From NCBI RefSeq assembly GCF_004125825.1, contig NZ_QQWI01000004.1, positions 248,001 to 312,000 of the forward strand: a stretch of DNA of 64,000 bases, read 5' to 3'. How positions within the stretch are numbered: position 1 is the first letter of the stretch; each line of letters starts with the position of its first letter. Source of the DNA: Fusibacter sp. A1. Lineage in GTDB: Bacteria; Bacillota; Clostridia; Peptostreptococcales; Acidaminobacteraceae. This document shows positions 35,691-45,176 of this stretch, in pieces. The notes beneath the pieces are model-generated. The model saw only the letters and a program-made list of their open reading frames with translations, was not told where the DNA came from and ran no database searches. A program made the translations under genes and the position numbers.

Positions 35691-35728
35691 GATAGTTCCC
35701 CCTAAACCTAATCATAGCATAATGAGCA

Positions 35729-35757
35729 CAAAAAAACGATGCGCTTTTACGCATCGT
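35729..35757 (-). terminator. Terminator of the degV-truA operon
   Basis: ACGATGCG (35736-35743) pairs with CGCATCGT (35750-35757); on the minus strand seven T residues follow. The truA stop codon is inside the hairpin loop. Confidence 0.82.
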
Positions 35758-36496
35758 CCTCATCGTTATACATGACCTGTACTAAAAACAGTCCCTTTGC
35801 CGGAGCAAGTCCCGGAACTTCTGAACGGTTCTTCGCATCGAGTATTCTTCTTACCTCAAGGAATGAAAGTTCTCCGTATCCGACTGCCAGCAGGGTGCTT
35901 ACAATCTTTCTGACCATATGGTAGAGAAATCCGTCTCCAAAGAAATCGATGGTGATTTGCCCCTCTTCTTCTGAAACAAAAATATCTTCAATCGTCTTTT
36001 CTGGTGATTTCTTGCCGATCTTCACATTGGTGAAGCTGGTGAAGTCGTGTTTGCCGATCAGTATGTTGGCTGCTTTTTGCATGGCGTCTAGGTCGAGCTG
36101 CTTCTCGGCTTGAACACTGTAATCCCTTTCAAAGGGCAGCACGATATCCTGCTGGATATTGTACCTATAGTGCTTTACTGTCGCATTATGTCTTGCATGG
36201 AACCTCGGGTCCGCTTTTTCAGCAGCCAGTACGCGGATATCGGCAGGCAAATAGTGATTGAGGTCCGTCTTGAGCTTTTTAGGATCTACCTTCTTGACTG
36301 TTTTAAAGTTCGCGACCTGTCCCATCGCATGAACACCCGCGTCCGTCCTACCCGCACCGATTATCTCGATGGGTTCTTCAAGAAGCTGAGTCAGCGTTTC
36401 CTCTATTTTACCTTGAATAGATTTTTTGTCTTTCAGCCGTTGCCATCCGGCGTAGTGTGTACCGTCATAGGCAATAATCAATTTAATATTCATCAA
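35747..36496 (-). CDS. truA: tRNA pseudouridine synthase A
   Basis: A 249-residue TruA that isomerises U38-U40 in the tRNA anticodon stem. The catalytic aspartate is in GAGRTDAGVHAMGQ, and FHARHNATVKHYRY plus FGDGFLYHMVRKIVSTL are family motifs. It overlaps the degV stop codon region by four bases. In many Firmicutes truA lies with ribosomal protein or ECF genes; here it is with degV. Confidence 0.95.
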   Translation of the reverse strand: MMNIKLIIAYDGTHYAGWQRLKDKKSIQGKIEETLTQLLEEPIEIIGAGRTDAGVHAMGQVANFKTVKKVDPKKLKTDLNHYLPADIRVLAAEKADPRFHARHNATVKHYRYNIQQDIVLPFERDYSVQAEKQLDLDAMQKAANILIGKHDFTSFTNVKIGKKSPEKTIEDIFVSEEEGQITIDFFGDGFLYHMVRKIVSTLLAVGYGELSFLEVRRILDAKNRSEVPGLAPAKGLFLVQVMYNDEDDA

Positions 36497-37335
36497 GTCA
36501 ACTCCTGAATGACAACACCCAGTAGGCCCGGGCCTGTGTGCACGGTAAGTACCGGGCTGATCTGTTCCAGCACGACCTCTTTAACATAGTCAAATGTGGC
36601 GATGACCTCTTTGATCTTAAAAGCTTCTTCCTCCGCATCGCCATGAAGCACGCCTACTTTGATCGATTGACCCGCGTGAGACTTGACGATCTCAATCAGT
36701 TCGACAATTGATTTTTTTCGGCCCCTTACCTTTTTATAGGTATAGTAGACGCCTTCCTCATTTACTGAAATGATGGGTTTGATGTTGAGTAGATCACCAA
36801 CGGTACCTTCGACCTTACCGATTCTACCGCCTCTTTTTAGATATTCAAGCGTCTTTATCACGTAGTAGGTGTTTATCTTCTGACGCAAGGATTTCACATG
36901 CTCAACCAGGTCGTTGAATTCCATGCCTTCCCTTGCCGACTTCGCCGCCTCGAGCACCGCAAATCCTAAGCCGAGCGACAGGGACTTTGAATCGACAAGC
37001 GAGACCTTCATCTCCTTAAAATCAGATGTGATCTGCTTGACCATGTTGAAGGTTCCACTAAGCCCCGAAGAAATGAATACTCCAAGAACATGTGTGAATC
37101 CTTCACTCTTTAGCCTCTCAAGAAGTTCCTGCACATCTCCAGGAGCTGGTAGCGAGGTTTTTGGAACCTCAATACCAAGATTCCTGTAAATCTCATCGGA
37201 AGTTATCTCGGTTCTATCTCTATACTCTCGGTCTTTATAAATAATCTTCAGTGATAGCATTTCAATATTGTTACTGCCTAGCTGTTCATTGGTCAAATCA
37301 CAGCTTGAATCCGTTATAATAGCAATTTTCTCCAT
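36493..37335 (-). CDS. DegV family fatty acid-binding protein
   Basis: A 280-residue DegV protein. IAIITDSSCDLTNEQL, the ISSGLSGTFN loop, VDSKSLSLGLGF and TGPGLLGVVIQ are the standard motifs; the serine/threonine residues around SSGLSGT bind the fatty acid head group. Family members (FakB) present fatty acids to the FakA kinase, but no fakA is in the window. The gene is first in a two-gene operon with truA. Confidence 0.93.
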   Translation of the reverse strand: MEKIAIITDSSCDLTNEQLGSNNIEMLSLKIIYKDREYRDRTEITSDEIYRNLGIEVPKTSLPAPGDVQELLERLKSEGFTHVLGVFISSGLSGTFNMVKQITSDFKEMKVSLVDSKSLSLGLGFAVLEAAKSAREGMEFNDLVEHVKSLRQKINTYYVIKTLEYLKRGGRIGKVEGTVGDLLNIKPIISVNEEGVYYTYKKVRGRKKSIVELIEIVKSHAGQSIKVGVLHGDAEEEAFKIKEVIATFDYVKEVVLEQISPVLTVHTGPGLLGVVIQELT

Positions 37336-37442
37336 AATCTATCCCTCTCTTTCAATCATATATTCCTATTATAACAGAGAGTGCGCACAAATTACTAGTT
37401 ATCGGTAATAATGCTGTGATAGTACACCTGCAAGTATTAACT

Positions 37443-37471
37443 TTCATACGTTTAATCACTTATGCTATACT
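37443..37471 (+). promoter_or_regulatory. Promoter of the MATE exporter gene
   Basis: TTCATA at 37443-37448 and TATACT at 37466-37471 with a 17-base spacer; the -35 is weak. Confidence 0.45.
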
Positions 37472-37496
37472 CTTTTTATGCGGATTGGAGGTATCT

Positions 37497-38861
37497 ATGA
37501 TAAAACAAATGTTTAAAGATAAAGTATTCATTAGCACCCTGCTGACGATAGGAGTTCCCGTTGTGGTTCAGAACGTGATTTCCTCATCCCTCAACCTACT
37601 CGATGTGGTCATGATCGGACAGCTTGGCGAGCGCAGCATCAGCGCTGTCGGACTAGGCAATCAGTTGTTCTTCATTTTCGTTCTTCTGCTCTTTGGAACA
37701 AACAGCGGAGGAGCGATGTTTGTCGCACAGTTCTGGGGTAAAAGGGATTTACACAGCATACACAAGACCCTGGGCGTCGCGCTGACAATCAGCCTTATCG
37801 GGGCCGTCGTGTTTTCGGTGCTGGCCATCGCTTTCCCGAGTCAGGTACTTGGCTTGTTTTCTAAAGACGTCGGTGTGATCTCACTCGGCGCGTCCTATAT
37901 GCGTATCGTCGGCTGGAGTTACCTCTTCACAGCGGTCAGTTTCAGCTTTGCCATCTCCTCCAGGTCGGTGGGCGATGCCAAGCTTCCCATGGTCGCAAGC
38001 GTCGCTTCTCTTATAACAAATTCCATACTGAATCTGGTGCTGATCTTCGGTCTGCTGGGCTTCCCGGCGCTTGGAGTAGTCGGAGCGGCCATTGCGACTG
38101 TGATCGCAAGACTTGTCGAGTTCAGCATTATCATCGGACGGATTTTCACAAGCGATCATCCCCTACGTGCGAAGATACGCGATTACTTCGATTTTGGCAG
38201 GGTCTTTGCAGCAAAAATACTCAAAAAGTCTTTCCCTGTCATTTTAAATGAATTTTTCTGGTCGATTGGAGTTTCATTGTATGTCGCCGCTTACGCCAGG
38301 TCAGGCACCGAGGCATATGCGGCCGTTCAGATCGCGCAGACTGTGGATAGGATCTTTTTCGTACTCGCATTCGGCATCGGAAGCTCCGCTGCCGTGATGA
38401 TAGGCAATCTTCTTGGCGATAACAAAAGGGAAGAGGCTATCAAGTATTCACGCTATTTCAATATGCTCGCCGTCATGAGCGGTATCGCACTCGGCGGTCT
38501 TCTCATGCTCACCGGACCACTCTTTGTAAAGCTATACAACGTTTCGGACCTGGTGCGTGACAACGCCGTCAACATCATGTATGTCATAGGATTTTTCATG
38601 ACTTTAAAAATCTGCAACGCGCTCCAGATCATCGGTACGCTTAGAGGTGGAGGAGATACGACCTATTCGCTCGTCATGGAGATTTCAAGCGTCTACTTGA
38701 TCGGAGTTCCTATGGCCTTTCTGTCGACCGCTGTTTGGGGGCTCCCCATCTACATCTGTGTCGCGCTCGTCTCTTTAGAAGAAGTGACAAAAGCCGTCCT
38801 CGGATTCTACCGGTTGTTTTCCGACAAATGGGCCAACAATATCATCGACGATCTTGCATAA
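37497..38861 (+). CDS. MATE family multidrug/toxin exporter
   Basis: A 454-residue membrane protein with 12 predicted helices. The start at 37497 is chosen for the GGAGG just upstream. IGVPVVVQNVISSSLNLLDVVMIGQLGE and the second-half PVILNEFFWSIGVSLYVAAYAR show the two-fold repeat of the MATE transporters, which expel drugs or metabolites using Na+ or H+. Substrate unknown. Convergent with the DUF2007 gene. Confidence 0.92.
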   Translation: MIKQMFKDKVFISTLLTIGVPVVVQNVISSSLNLLDVVMIGQLGERSISAVGLGNQLFFIFVLLLFGTNSGGAMFVAQFWGKRDLHSIHKTLGVALTISLIGAVVFSVLAIAFPSQVLGLFSKDVGVISLGASYMRIVGWSYLFTAVSFSFAISSRSVGDAKLPMVASVASLITNSILNLVLIFGLLGFPALGVVGAAIATVIARLVEFSIIIGRIFTSDHPLRAKIRDYFDFGRVFAAKILKKSFPVILNEFFWSIGVSLYVAAYARSGTEAYAAVQIAQTVDRIFFVLAFGIGSSAAVMIGNLLGDNKREEAIKYSRYFNMLAVMSGIALGGLLMLTGPLFVKLYNVSDLVRDNAVNIMYVIGFFMTLKICNALQIIGTLRGGGDTTYSLVMEISSVYLIGVPMAFLSTAVWGLPIYICVALVSLEEVTKAVLGFYRLFSDKWANNIIDDLA

Positions 38862-38863
38862 AA

Positions 38864-38889
38864 AATAAGTCGCCACTTGGCGACTTATT
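38864..38889. terminator. Bidirectional terminator
   Basis: AATAAGTCGCC (38864-38874) with GGCGACTTATT (38879-38889), four-base loop. It overlaps the stop codon of the convergent DUF2007 gene. Confidence 0.78.
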
Positions 38890-39130
38890 CATTAGTAAAC
38901 TGCATGACTATTTCTTTTGCCTTTTCAACGTTGTCTTCACCGACATAAAGTTCGACACCGGTTTGATTCATTCCCAGATAAATAAGACTGGCTTCTCCAA
39001 GCCCCTTATATACCGTATGTACAGGAATGTCGTTGTCGTTAAGTATTTCAATTAACATTTCTGCGACTGTATCGTTGTCAAACTTTGCGACTAGCACTTC
39101 ATGTAGTGTTGGATTTGCTTCACTCATCAT
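38885..39130 (-). CDS. DUF2007 family small protein
   Basis: An 81-residue protein with a ferredoxin-like beta-alpha-beta pattern (LVAKFDNDTVAEMLIEILND and ELYVGEDNVEKAKEIVMQF), matching DUF2007, sometimes called putative signal transducing protein. AAGGGGTG precedes tandem ATGs. Function is unknown. It has no obvious link to its neighbours. Confidence 0.75.
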   Translation of the reverse strand: MMSEANPTLHEVLVAKFDNDTVAEMLIEILNDNDIPVHTVYKGLGEASLIYLGMNQTGVELYVGEDNVEKAKEIVMQFTNE

Positions 39131-39202
39131 ATCACACCCCTTTTTCTACTGATGCCCAAAATCCATATGGTTAAACAATGATTTGAAACGTCTTCAAGCG
39201 AT

Positions 39203-39231
39203 AAAAAAGCCATCTCTTTCGAGATGGCTTT
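39203..39231 (-). terminator. Terminator of the PFOR gene
   Basis: AAAGCCATCTC (39206-39216) with GAGATGGCTTT (39221-39231), TTTC loop, and T residues continuing on the minus strand. Confidence 0.87.
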
Positions 39232-39242
39232 CTTTTTATGGA

Positions 39243-42200
39243 TTAGTACTCCATTTTTGAGAATCTAACATAGCTAGCTAGACGCTCTTTAGCTTGCTTC
39301 TCAGCAACTGCAAATAGTTCTTCTGCAACTTCTGGGAATGCTTTTTGAAGTTTAGTGTAACGAACTTCTGATAATAAGAAGTCTCTAAAGCTCTTAGTCG
39401 GTTCTTTAGAATCTAGAGTAAATGGATTTTTGCCCTGTTCTGCAACACGTGGGTCAAATCTCCAAGTATGCCAGTAACCAGCCTCAACAGCTTCTTTCAT
39501 TTGGTTCTGAGTTCTTCCCATACCCTCTTTGATACCGTGTGCGATACATGGAGCGTATGCGATGATTAGTGATGGACCATCATAGCTTTCAGCTTCTTTG
39601 ATCGCTTTGATAGTTTGGTTCTTATCAGCACCCATTGAAACTTGAGCTACATAGATGTAACCGTAAGTCGTCATCATGAGGCCAAGGTCTTTCTTCTTGA
39701 TTCTCATACCTGCAGCAGCGAATTGAGCTGTAGCTGCAACTGGAGTAGATTTAGAAGCCTGACCGCCAGTGTTTGAGTAAACTTCAGTATCGAATACGAA
39801 TACGTTCACGTTTTGGCCTGAAGCAAGAACGTGATCAAGACCGCCGTAACCGATATCGTAAGCCCAGCCGTCACCACCGATAATCCATACAGATTTCTTG
39901 ATTAGGTAGTCTTTTAAGCTTTCGATTTCTGCTAGTAATTCGTTAGCTCTCGCATCACCAAGATCTTTACCAAGCATTGGTAGGATCTGGTATGTTGCAG
40001 CTTTAGAGGCCGCAGCGTCAGCAGAACCTTCAAGCCATGCTTCAAACGGAGCTTTTTCAATATCTAGAGTTACGATTTCTTTCATGAAGTCAGCAAGTCT
40101 AGTTCTTACTTTTTCAACACCAAGCTGCATACCAAGACCGTACTCAGCGTTATCCTCAAATAATGAGTTAGCCCAAGCTGGACCTTTGCCCTCAGCATTT
40201 TTAGTGTAAGGAGTTGATGGAGCAGAACCACCCCAGATTGAAGAACAACCTGTAGCGTTAGCGATCATCATTCTGTCACCGAAAAGTTGAGTGATCAGTT
40301 TCATGTATGGAGTCTCACCACAACCTGCGCAAGCTCCAGAGAACTCGAATAAAGGTTGAGCGAATTGGCTGCCTTTTACAGTGCCCTTATCCATCATATC
40401 GTCTTTGATTGTAAGTTTCATTGCATATTCCCAGTTAGGAACTTCTTGAGTCAATTGAGACTCGATCGGTTTCATCACTAATGCTTTGTTCTTAGAAGGA
40501 CAGATATCGGCACAGTTACCGCAACCAGTACAGTCCATAGATGAAACTTGGATTTTGTACGTTACGTTGTCAAAACCTTTACCCATAGCCTTAAGTGTTT
40601 CAAAGCCTTCTGGTTTAGCAGCTTCTTCAGACTCGTCAAGTAGGAAAGGTCTGATCGCAGCATGTGGACATACATATGAACATTGGTTACATTGGATACA
40701 GTTTGAAGCGATCCATTCCGGTACGTTTACAGCGATAGCACGTTTTTCGAATGCGGCAGAACCGTTTTCGAAAGTACCGTCTTCGATATCTTTGAATGTA
40801 GAAACCGGTAAATCGTCACCTTTTTGCTCAGAGATCGGTCTAAGGATGTTTGTGATGAAATCTGGCTCTTCTTTCTTAGCTTCTGCAAAATCAGATGCAC
40901 TAGCCCAAGCAGCTGGAACTTCGATCTCAACAATTGACTCAATACCTTTATCAACTGCTGCATAGTTCATGTTAACAATTTTTTCACCTTTAAGGCCGTA
41001 TGATTTAACGATTGCGCCTTTAAGGAATTTAACCGCTTCGTCAAGCTCGATAACTTTAGCAAGTTTGAAGAATGCAGATTGCATTACCATGTTGATTCTG
41101 TTACCAAGACCGATTTCCTCAGCAATCGCAGTAGCGTTTACTGTGTAGAATTTGATCTCGTTCTTAGCGATGTAGTTTTTAAGAGACGCTGGCAAGTTAG
41201 CTTCCAACTCTTCTTTATTCCAAAGTGTGTTAAGTACGAAAGTACCACCCTTTTTAAGACCTTTTACAAGATCATATTGGAATACGTATGATTGGTTGTG
41301 ACATGCGATGTAGTCAGCTTCATCAATCAGGTAAGTCGATCTGATTGGTTGTTTACCGAATCTTAAGTGAGATACAGTGATACCACCAGATTTTTTAGAG
41401 TCATACGAGAAGTAACCTTGAGCGTACATATCTGTTTCATCACCGATGATTTTGATAGCAGATTTGTTCGCACCGACAGTACCGTCAGAACCAAGACCCC
41501 AGAATTTACATCTTACCGTGCCAGCTGGCTCAGTAACGATTTTTTCTTTAACTTCAAGAGAAAGGTGAGTAACGTCATCGTTAATACCGATTGTGAAGTT
41601 GTTTTTTGGCTCAGTGCCAAGCATGTCGTAAACAGCTTTGATTTGTGATGGAGTCGTGTCTTTTGAACCAAGACCGTAACGACCGCCAACGATTGTTGGA
41701 GCGTCTTCGCTGCCGTAGAAGGCTGTTCTGATGTCAAGGTATAAAGGCTCACCGATTGAACCCGGCTCTTTTGTTCTGTCAAGAACAGCGATTTTCTTAG
41801 CTGTTTTTGGAAGAACTTCCATCATGTATTCTGTAGCGAATGGTCTGTAAAGTCTAACTTTGACAAGACCAACTTTTTCGCCTTTAGCTACCAGGTAATC
41901 GATTGTTTCTTCGATTGTCTCACATACAGAACCCATCGCGATGATAACACGCTCAGCATCTGGTGCGCCGTAGTAGTTGAATGGCTTATAGTCTCTACCT
42001 GTCACTTCGCTGATTTGTTTCATGTAATCAGCTACTACTGCAGGTACGTTGTTGTAGTAAGTGTTTGATGCTTCTCTCGCTTGGAAGAAGATATCAGGGT
42101 TTTGAGCTGTACCTCTTGTAACAGGACGCTCAGGATTCAATGAATTGTTTTTGAACCTTTTGATCGCTTCGTGATCAACCATCTCGTTGAATACTGAGTA

Positions 42201-42767
42201 GTCGATTGTTTCGATTTTTTGAACTTCGTGTGAAGTTCTGAAACCGTCGAAGAAGTGCATGAAAGGAACTCTTGTTTTGATAGCCGCAAGGTGAGCGATA
42301 CCGCCAAGGTCCATAACTTCTTGAACTGAACTAGAAGCTAAAAGAGCAAAACCAGTTTGTCTTGCCGACATTACGTCTGAGTGGTCACCAAAGATTGAAA
42401 GTGCATGTGAAGCAAGTGCACGAGCAGATACGTGGAATACACCAGGTAATAACTCACCAGCAATTTTGTACATGTTTGGAATCATTAACAACAAACCTTG
42501 TGAAGCTGTGAAAGTAGTTGTTAAAGCACCAGCTTGAAGCGAACCGTGAACAGCACCAGCTGCGCCACCTTCAGATTGCAGTTCAGAAACTAAAACTTCT
42601 TGTCCGAAGATGTTCTTCTTACCATTAGCTGCCCATTCATCAACGAATTCAGCCATGTTAGAAGAAGGTGTTATTGGATAAATTGCAGCTACGTCAGTAA
42701 ACGCATACGATACATATGCAGCAGCCGTATTACCATCCATAGTTTTCATAACTTTTTTGTTACTCAT
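39243..42767 (-). CDS. nifJ: Pyruvate:ferredoxin (flavodoxin) oxidoreductase
   Basis: A 1174-residue single-chain PFOR that oxidises pyruvate to acetyl-CoA and CO2 while reducing ferredoxin or flavodoxin. The N-terminal YPITPSSNMAE region belongs to the alpha domain. CIQCNQCSYVCPH and CTGCGNCADICPS bind two 4Fe-4S clusters. GACAGCGETPY, GCSSIWGG and the IGGDGWAYDIGYGGLDHVL/NTEVYSNTGGQ-like stretch bind the third cluster and thiamine diphosphate. The coding sequence is more A+T-rich and uses fewer rare codons than its neighbours, as for a highly expressed gene. GTAGGAGGAACG precedes the ATG. Central to fermentation in this organism. Confidence 0.97.
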   Translation of the reverse strand: MSNKKVMKTMDGNTAAAYVSYAFTDVAAIYPITPSSNMAEFVDEWAANGKKNIFGQEVLVSELQSEGGAAGAVHGSLQAGALTTTFTASQGLLLMIPNMYKIAGELLPGVFHVSARALASHALSIFGDHSDVMSARQTGFALLASSSVQEVMDLGGIAHLAAIKTRVPFMHFFDGFRTSHEVQKIETIDYSVFNEMVDHEAIKRFKNNSLNPERPVTRGTAQNPDIFFQAREASNTYYNNVPAVVADYMKQISEVTGRDYKPFNYYGAPDAERVIIAMGSVCETIEETIDYLVAKGEKVGLVKVRLYRPFATEYMMEVLPKTAKKIAVLDRTKEPGSIGEPLYLDIRTAFYGSEDAPTIVGGRYGLGSKDTTPSQIKAVYDMLGTEPKNNFTIGINDDVTHLSLEVKEKIVTEPAGTVRCKFWGLGSDGTVGANKSAIKIIGDETDMYAQGYFSYDSKKSGGITVSHLRFGKQPIRSTYLIDEADYIACHNQSYVFQYDLVKGLKKGGTFVLNTLWNKEELEANLPASLKNYIAKNEIKFYTVNATAIAEEIGLGNRINMVMQSAFFKLAKVIELDEAVKFLKGAIVKSYGLKGEKIVNMNYAAVDKGIESIVEIEVPAAWASASDFAEAKKEEPDFITNILRPISEQKGDDLPVSTFKDIEDGTFENGSAAFEKRAIAVNVPEWIASNCIQCNQCSYVCPHAAIRPFLLDESEEAAKPEGFETLKAMGKGFDNVTYKIQVSSMDCTGCGNCADICPSKNKALVMKPIESQLTQEVPNWEYAMKLTIKDDMMDKGTVKGSQFAQPLFEFSGACAGCGETPYMKLITQLFGDRMMIANATGCSSIWGGSAPSTPYTKNAEGKGPAWANSLFEDNAEYGLGMQLGVEKVRTRLADFMKEIVTLDIEKAPFEAWLEGSADAAASKAATYQILPMLGKDLGDARANELLAEIESLKDYLIKKSVWIIGGDGWAYDIGYGGLDHVLASGQNVNVFVFDTEVYSNTGGQASKSTPVAATAQFAAAGMRIKKKDLGLMMTTYGYIYVAQVSMGADKNQTIKAIKEAESYDGPSLIIAYAPCIAHGIKEGMGRTQNQMKEAVEAGYWHTWRFDPRVAEQGKNPFTLDSKEPTKSFRDFLLSEVRYTKLQKAFPEVAEELFAVAEKQAKERLASYVRFSKMEY

Positions 42768-42875
42768 GGATACGTTCCTCCTACCATAATATTGGTTTTC
42801 AATGTGAAAATATAACGTGTGTCACTCACAAAACTAATTGGGAAGCATACGTGTATACTTTGTAAACTCATATTA

Positions 42876-42905
42876 AGTATAGTATACAATATACAAGTAT
42901 GTCAA
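42876..42905 (-). promoter_or_regulatory. Strong sigma-A promoter of PFOR
   Basis: Minus strand TTGACA (42905-42900) and TATACT (42881-42876) with an 18-base spacer, giving an mRNA leader of about 100 bases. The DNA around the -10 is full of GTATAC-type repeats. Confidence 0.7.
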
Positions 42906-42946
42906 CGCCTTATAAAAACTTGTGTCTTGCGAATGAATCTCATAAA

Positions 42947-42960
42947 AGAAAACGTTTTCA
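42947..42960 (-). promoter_or_regulatory. CcpA cre-like site upstream of PFOR
   Basis: Minus strand TGAAAACGTTTTCT fits the cre consensus TGNAANCGNTNNCA-like pattern, with a 12-bp perfect palindrome. It lies about 42 bases upstream of the -35, a position used by CcpA for activation (for example of acetate genes in Bacillus) and not for blocking polymerase. Confidence 0.5.
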
Positions 42961-43163
42961 CCTCCTTGGTTTTGCAAAATTTACGTATCAAAAATACACA
43001 AAAAAAACATTTTGCCATCCTGAGTCCACTAAAATAGCCATGCACAAAGGGTAACATTGTTCTACTCATGTTTTTCAACTTTTTTACTAAAGATTCCACA
43101 AAAATTGTAACTTCGCCTTCATCGCCGTATTTTGTGAAATTATGAACGAATTTTTATATTTTA
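42961..43163. other. A+T-rich intergenic region, no gene seen
   Basis: The remainder of the 396-base gap between PFOR and the methyltransferase gene. It contains poly-A/T tracts but no reading frame with a ribosome binding site and no clear terminator hairpin. Confidence 0.5.
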
Positions 43164-44342
43164 TTATTCCTTATCCATCAACATTTCTTTCAATTGTTTC
43201 GACAAGAGTCTTTCCAGATGAGGTCTCAAGGACCAGTACCCGGTAAACTTCTTGAACTCATCAAGCATTTCCGGTTTTTTGACACCCGAGTTGATACCGC
43301 GGATCATCAGGTTCTTAGGCGTATGCTCCATATCGATGAATTCCATCACGACGGTCTGATAACCCATGATCTCCATTAGATTCGCACGCAGGGCATCTGT
43401 TGTCATCGCAGCGAAACGCTCTTTCAATATGCCATGCTTAAGCAGCAGCTGCTGTTCGGGCTGAGCGATCTGAGTATAGGCCTCGTGTTGGCAGCAAGGA
43501 ACAGCCATGATCACTTTGGTATCCCATTCTATCGCCTTGCCGATCGCCTCATCCGTTGCGGTATCGCAGGCATGAAGAGATACGACGATGTCGGGTTGTT
43601 TGTCCCAGTTAAAATTTTTGATATCCCCTTGCTTGAAAATCAGAGAATCATATCCAAGCCTTTCTTTGATTTCAGTCAAATGTGCGATGACATCCGCCTT
43701 AAGGTCCAGTCCTATGATTTCTACCGGCTGATTCTTGAGCACCACAAAATAGTAGTACATGGCAAACGTCAGGTAGGCTTTACCGCATCCAAAATCGACC
43801 ACCCTGACAACTTCGTCAAACTTCACAGACTTTATGGCATCTTCGAGTATTTCAAGATACCTGTTGATCTGTTTGAACTTGTTGTATTTCTTTTTGAACA
43901 CCTGGCCTTCTTCAGACATGATTCCGAGTTCCACTAAAAAATCATGGGCTACGTCCTCTTCAAGCACATACTGTTTTTTTTGATTGTGCGCGTAGCTCAC
44001 CAAAGATTTCGTAGGTTTCTTTTCCAGTATCTTTACAACCGCCTTCTTATTCGAAAGCATGTGGAAGTCGGCGTTCACCGTATGGACCATCGCTTGTTTG
44101 AAATAGCCTTCCATGAGGCCTTCAAGCACTATGGCAGCCTCGCCTGGTTCTAGATTTTCGTGCATCACCTTCTTGTCGTAGTGATACTCGAGTTGAATCA
44201 GATAGTTCCCCTTGATATCCACCGGTCGAACAAGCAGCTTCTTGTAGGTCGCCAGCGACTTTTTGCGTACGTTTGAAAAAACCGCCTCTACAAACTCTCC
44301 CTGCCTTAATGCAAGTGCGAACAAACTATGTATTTCACTCAT
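43164..44342 (-). CDS. SAM-dependent methyltransferase (Methyltransf_32-like)
   Basis: A 392-residue protein. The C-terminal half holds a class I methyltransferase fold with VVDFGCGKAYLTFAMYYY as SAM loop, LDLKADVI, and the block VSLHACDTATDEAIGKAI followed by VPCCQHE, which resembles Methyltransf_32 and TRM13-type RNA methyltransferases. The N-terminal 150 residues are a separate uncharacterised domain. RNA is a reasonable substrate guess but unproven. The gene is followed on the same strand by PFOR with a long gap, and preceded by the ferritin-like gene 23 bases upstream. Confidence 0.75.
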   Translation of the reverse strand: MSEIHSLFALALRQGEFVEAVFSNVRKKSLATYKKLLVRPVDIKGNYLIQLEYHYDKKVMHENLEPGEAAIVLEGLMEGYFKQAMVHTVNADFHMLSNKKAVVKILEKKPTKSLVSYAHNQKKQYVLEEDVAHDFLVELGIMSEEGQVFKKKYNKFKQINRYLEILEDAIKSVKFDEVVRVVDFGCGKAYLTFAMYYYFVVLKNQPVEIIGLDLKADVIAHLTEIKERLGYDSLIFKQGDIKNFNWDKQPDIVVSLHACDTATDEAIGKAIEWDTKVIMAVPCCQHEAYTQIAQPEQQLLLKHGILKERFAAMTTDALRANLMEIMGYQTVVMEFIDMEHTPKNLMIRGINSGVKKPEMLDEFKKFTGYWSLRPHLERLLSKQLKEMLMDKE

Positions 44343-44365
44343 GTTTCAACTGTCACCTTCCTGTT

Positions 44366-44857
44366 TTATAAGTAATCCTTACTCTCTAATCTATCAAATT
44401 CAGCCGAATCGATCTGTATTTCCGATTCAGACAAGAACTCAATCAAATTTTCAAGCAGTAACTTGTGCTTCTTTTCCTCGTAATAGATTTTAAGTAGAAC
44501 CGCCTTGTCAATCGCTTTTTTTGCTTTTAAAATCTCCTGCTTGTAAAATGCGATCGAATTTTCTTCCAAGTGCTTCGCTTCCTTATAAGCGTCAATCACA
44601 GAAGTTTGAGTTGTGAAACTCAGCGCATTCACAATAAGTTCGTTGAAGAACCCTTCTGCAAGGTCTAGTTTCTCACTTGTAGGCAGCTGTGCGGTATTCT
44701 GTTTCATCGCCCGGATCAGGTCATGATGCTTCTGCTCTTCTTCTGCAAGAAGTCCGAAGATGGTCTGGATCGAGCGGTCTGTCGCTTTTTCTTTTAAATC
44801 AAGGTAGAATGCCTTGCCTTCAAGTTCCATGTTCATTGCCATTTGATAGATATCCAT
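44366..44857 (-). CDS. Ferritin-like (rubrerythrin-type) di-iron protein
   Basis: A 163-residue four-helix-bundle protein. The metal ligand pattern is visible twice: a glutamate in NMELEGKAFY with EEEQKHH, then HLEENSIAFY with EEKKHKLL (E..ExxH pairs). No rubredoxin-like CxxC domain follows, so it is a bare erythrin of the kind used for peroxide or oxygen protection in anaerobes. GGAGGAGTG precedes the ATG. It is divergent from the nqr operon. Confidence 0.82.
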   Translation of the reverse strand: MDIYQMAMNMELEGKAFYLDLKEKATDRSIQTIFGLLAEEEQKHHDLIRAMKQNTAQLPTSEKLDLAEGFFNELIVNALSFTTQTSVIDAYKEAKHLEENSIAFYKQEILKAKKAIDKAVLLKIYYEEKKHKLLLENLIEFLSESEIQIDSAEFDRLESKDYL

Positions 44858-45176
44858 TAATAGTCACTCCTCCTGTTAACACTCCCTCACACATTACTAT
44901 ATCAAGCATTCAGTATAAATCAAGGGGCATATGCGACAACCTTTAAGTTGATACCCCGATTTTACTCTGACCGAACAACTAATTGGCCCCTTTCGAGTCT
45001 TTGACAGGATGAGTTGAGAAGATTATTTCAGGGTGGGAATTCAGACCGTTAAAAAAAAGGAAAAAAATCAACTGAAAATGTTTGTCAATTAGATAATAAG
45101 GTATAATTACAACAGAGAGGGACGCTTCTTATGAAAACGTTTCCTGTACATCATAATCAAATAAGAGAGATAAGGG
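44858..45176. other. Intergenic region before nqrB with candidate promoters
   Basis: A 319-base gap between divergent genes. On the plus strand there is TTGACA (45001-45006) with TATTTC (45024-45029) at 17 bases, and a separate TATAAT (45102-45107) without a good -35. No nqrA-like or other coding sequence is present. A weak GGGG..CCCC hairpin around 44924-44957 does not match a riboswitch I know. Confidence 0.55.

Noticed and set aside
42819-43037. A 72-residue plus-strand frame in the gap upstream of PFOR
   Set aside because: No ribosome binding site, low-complexity composition, and it overlaps the predicted PFOR promoter and cre site.
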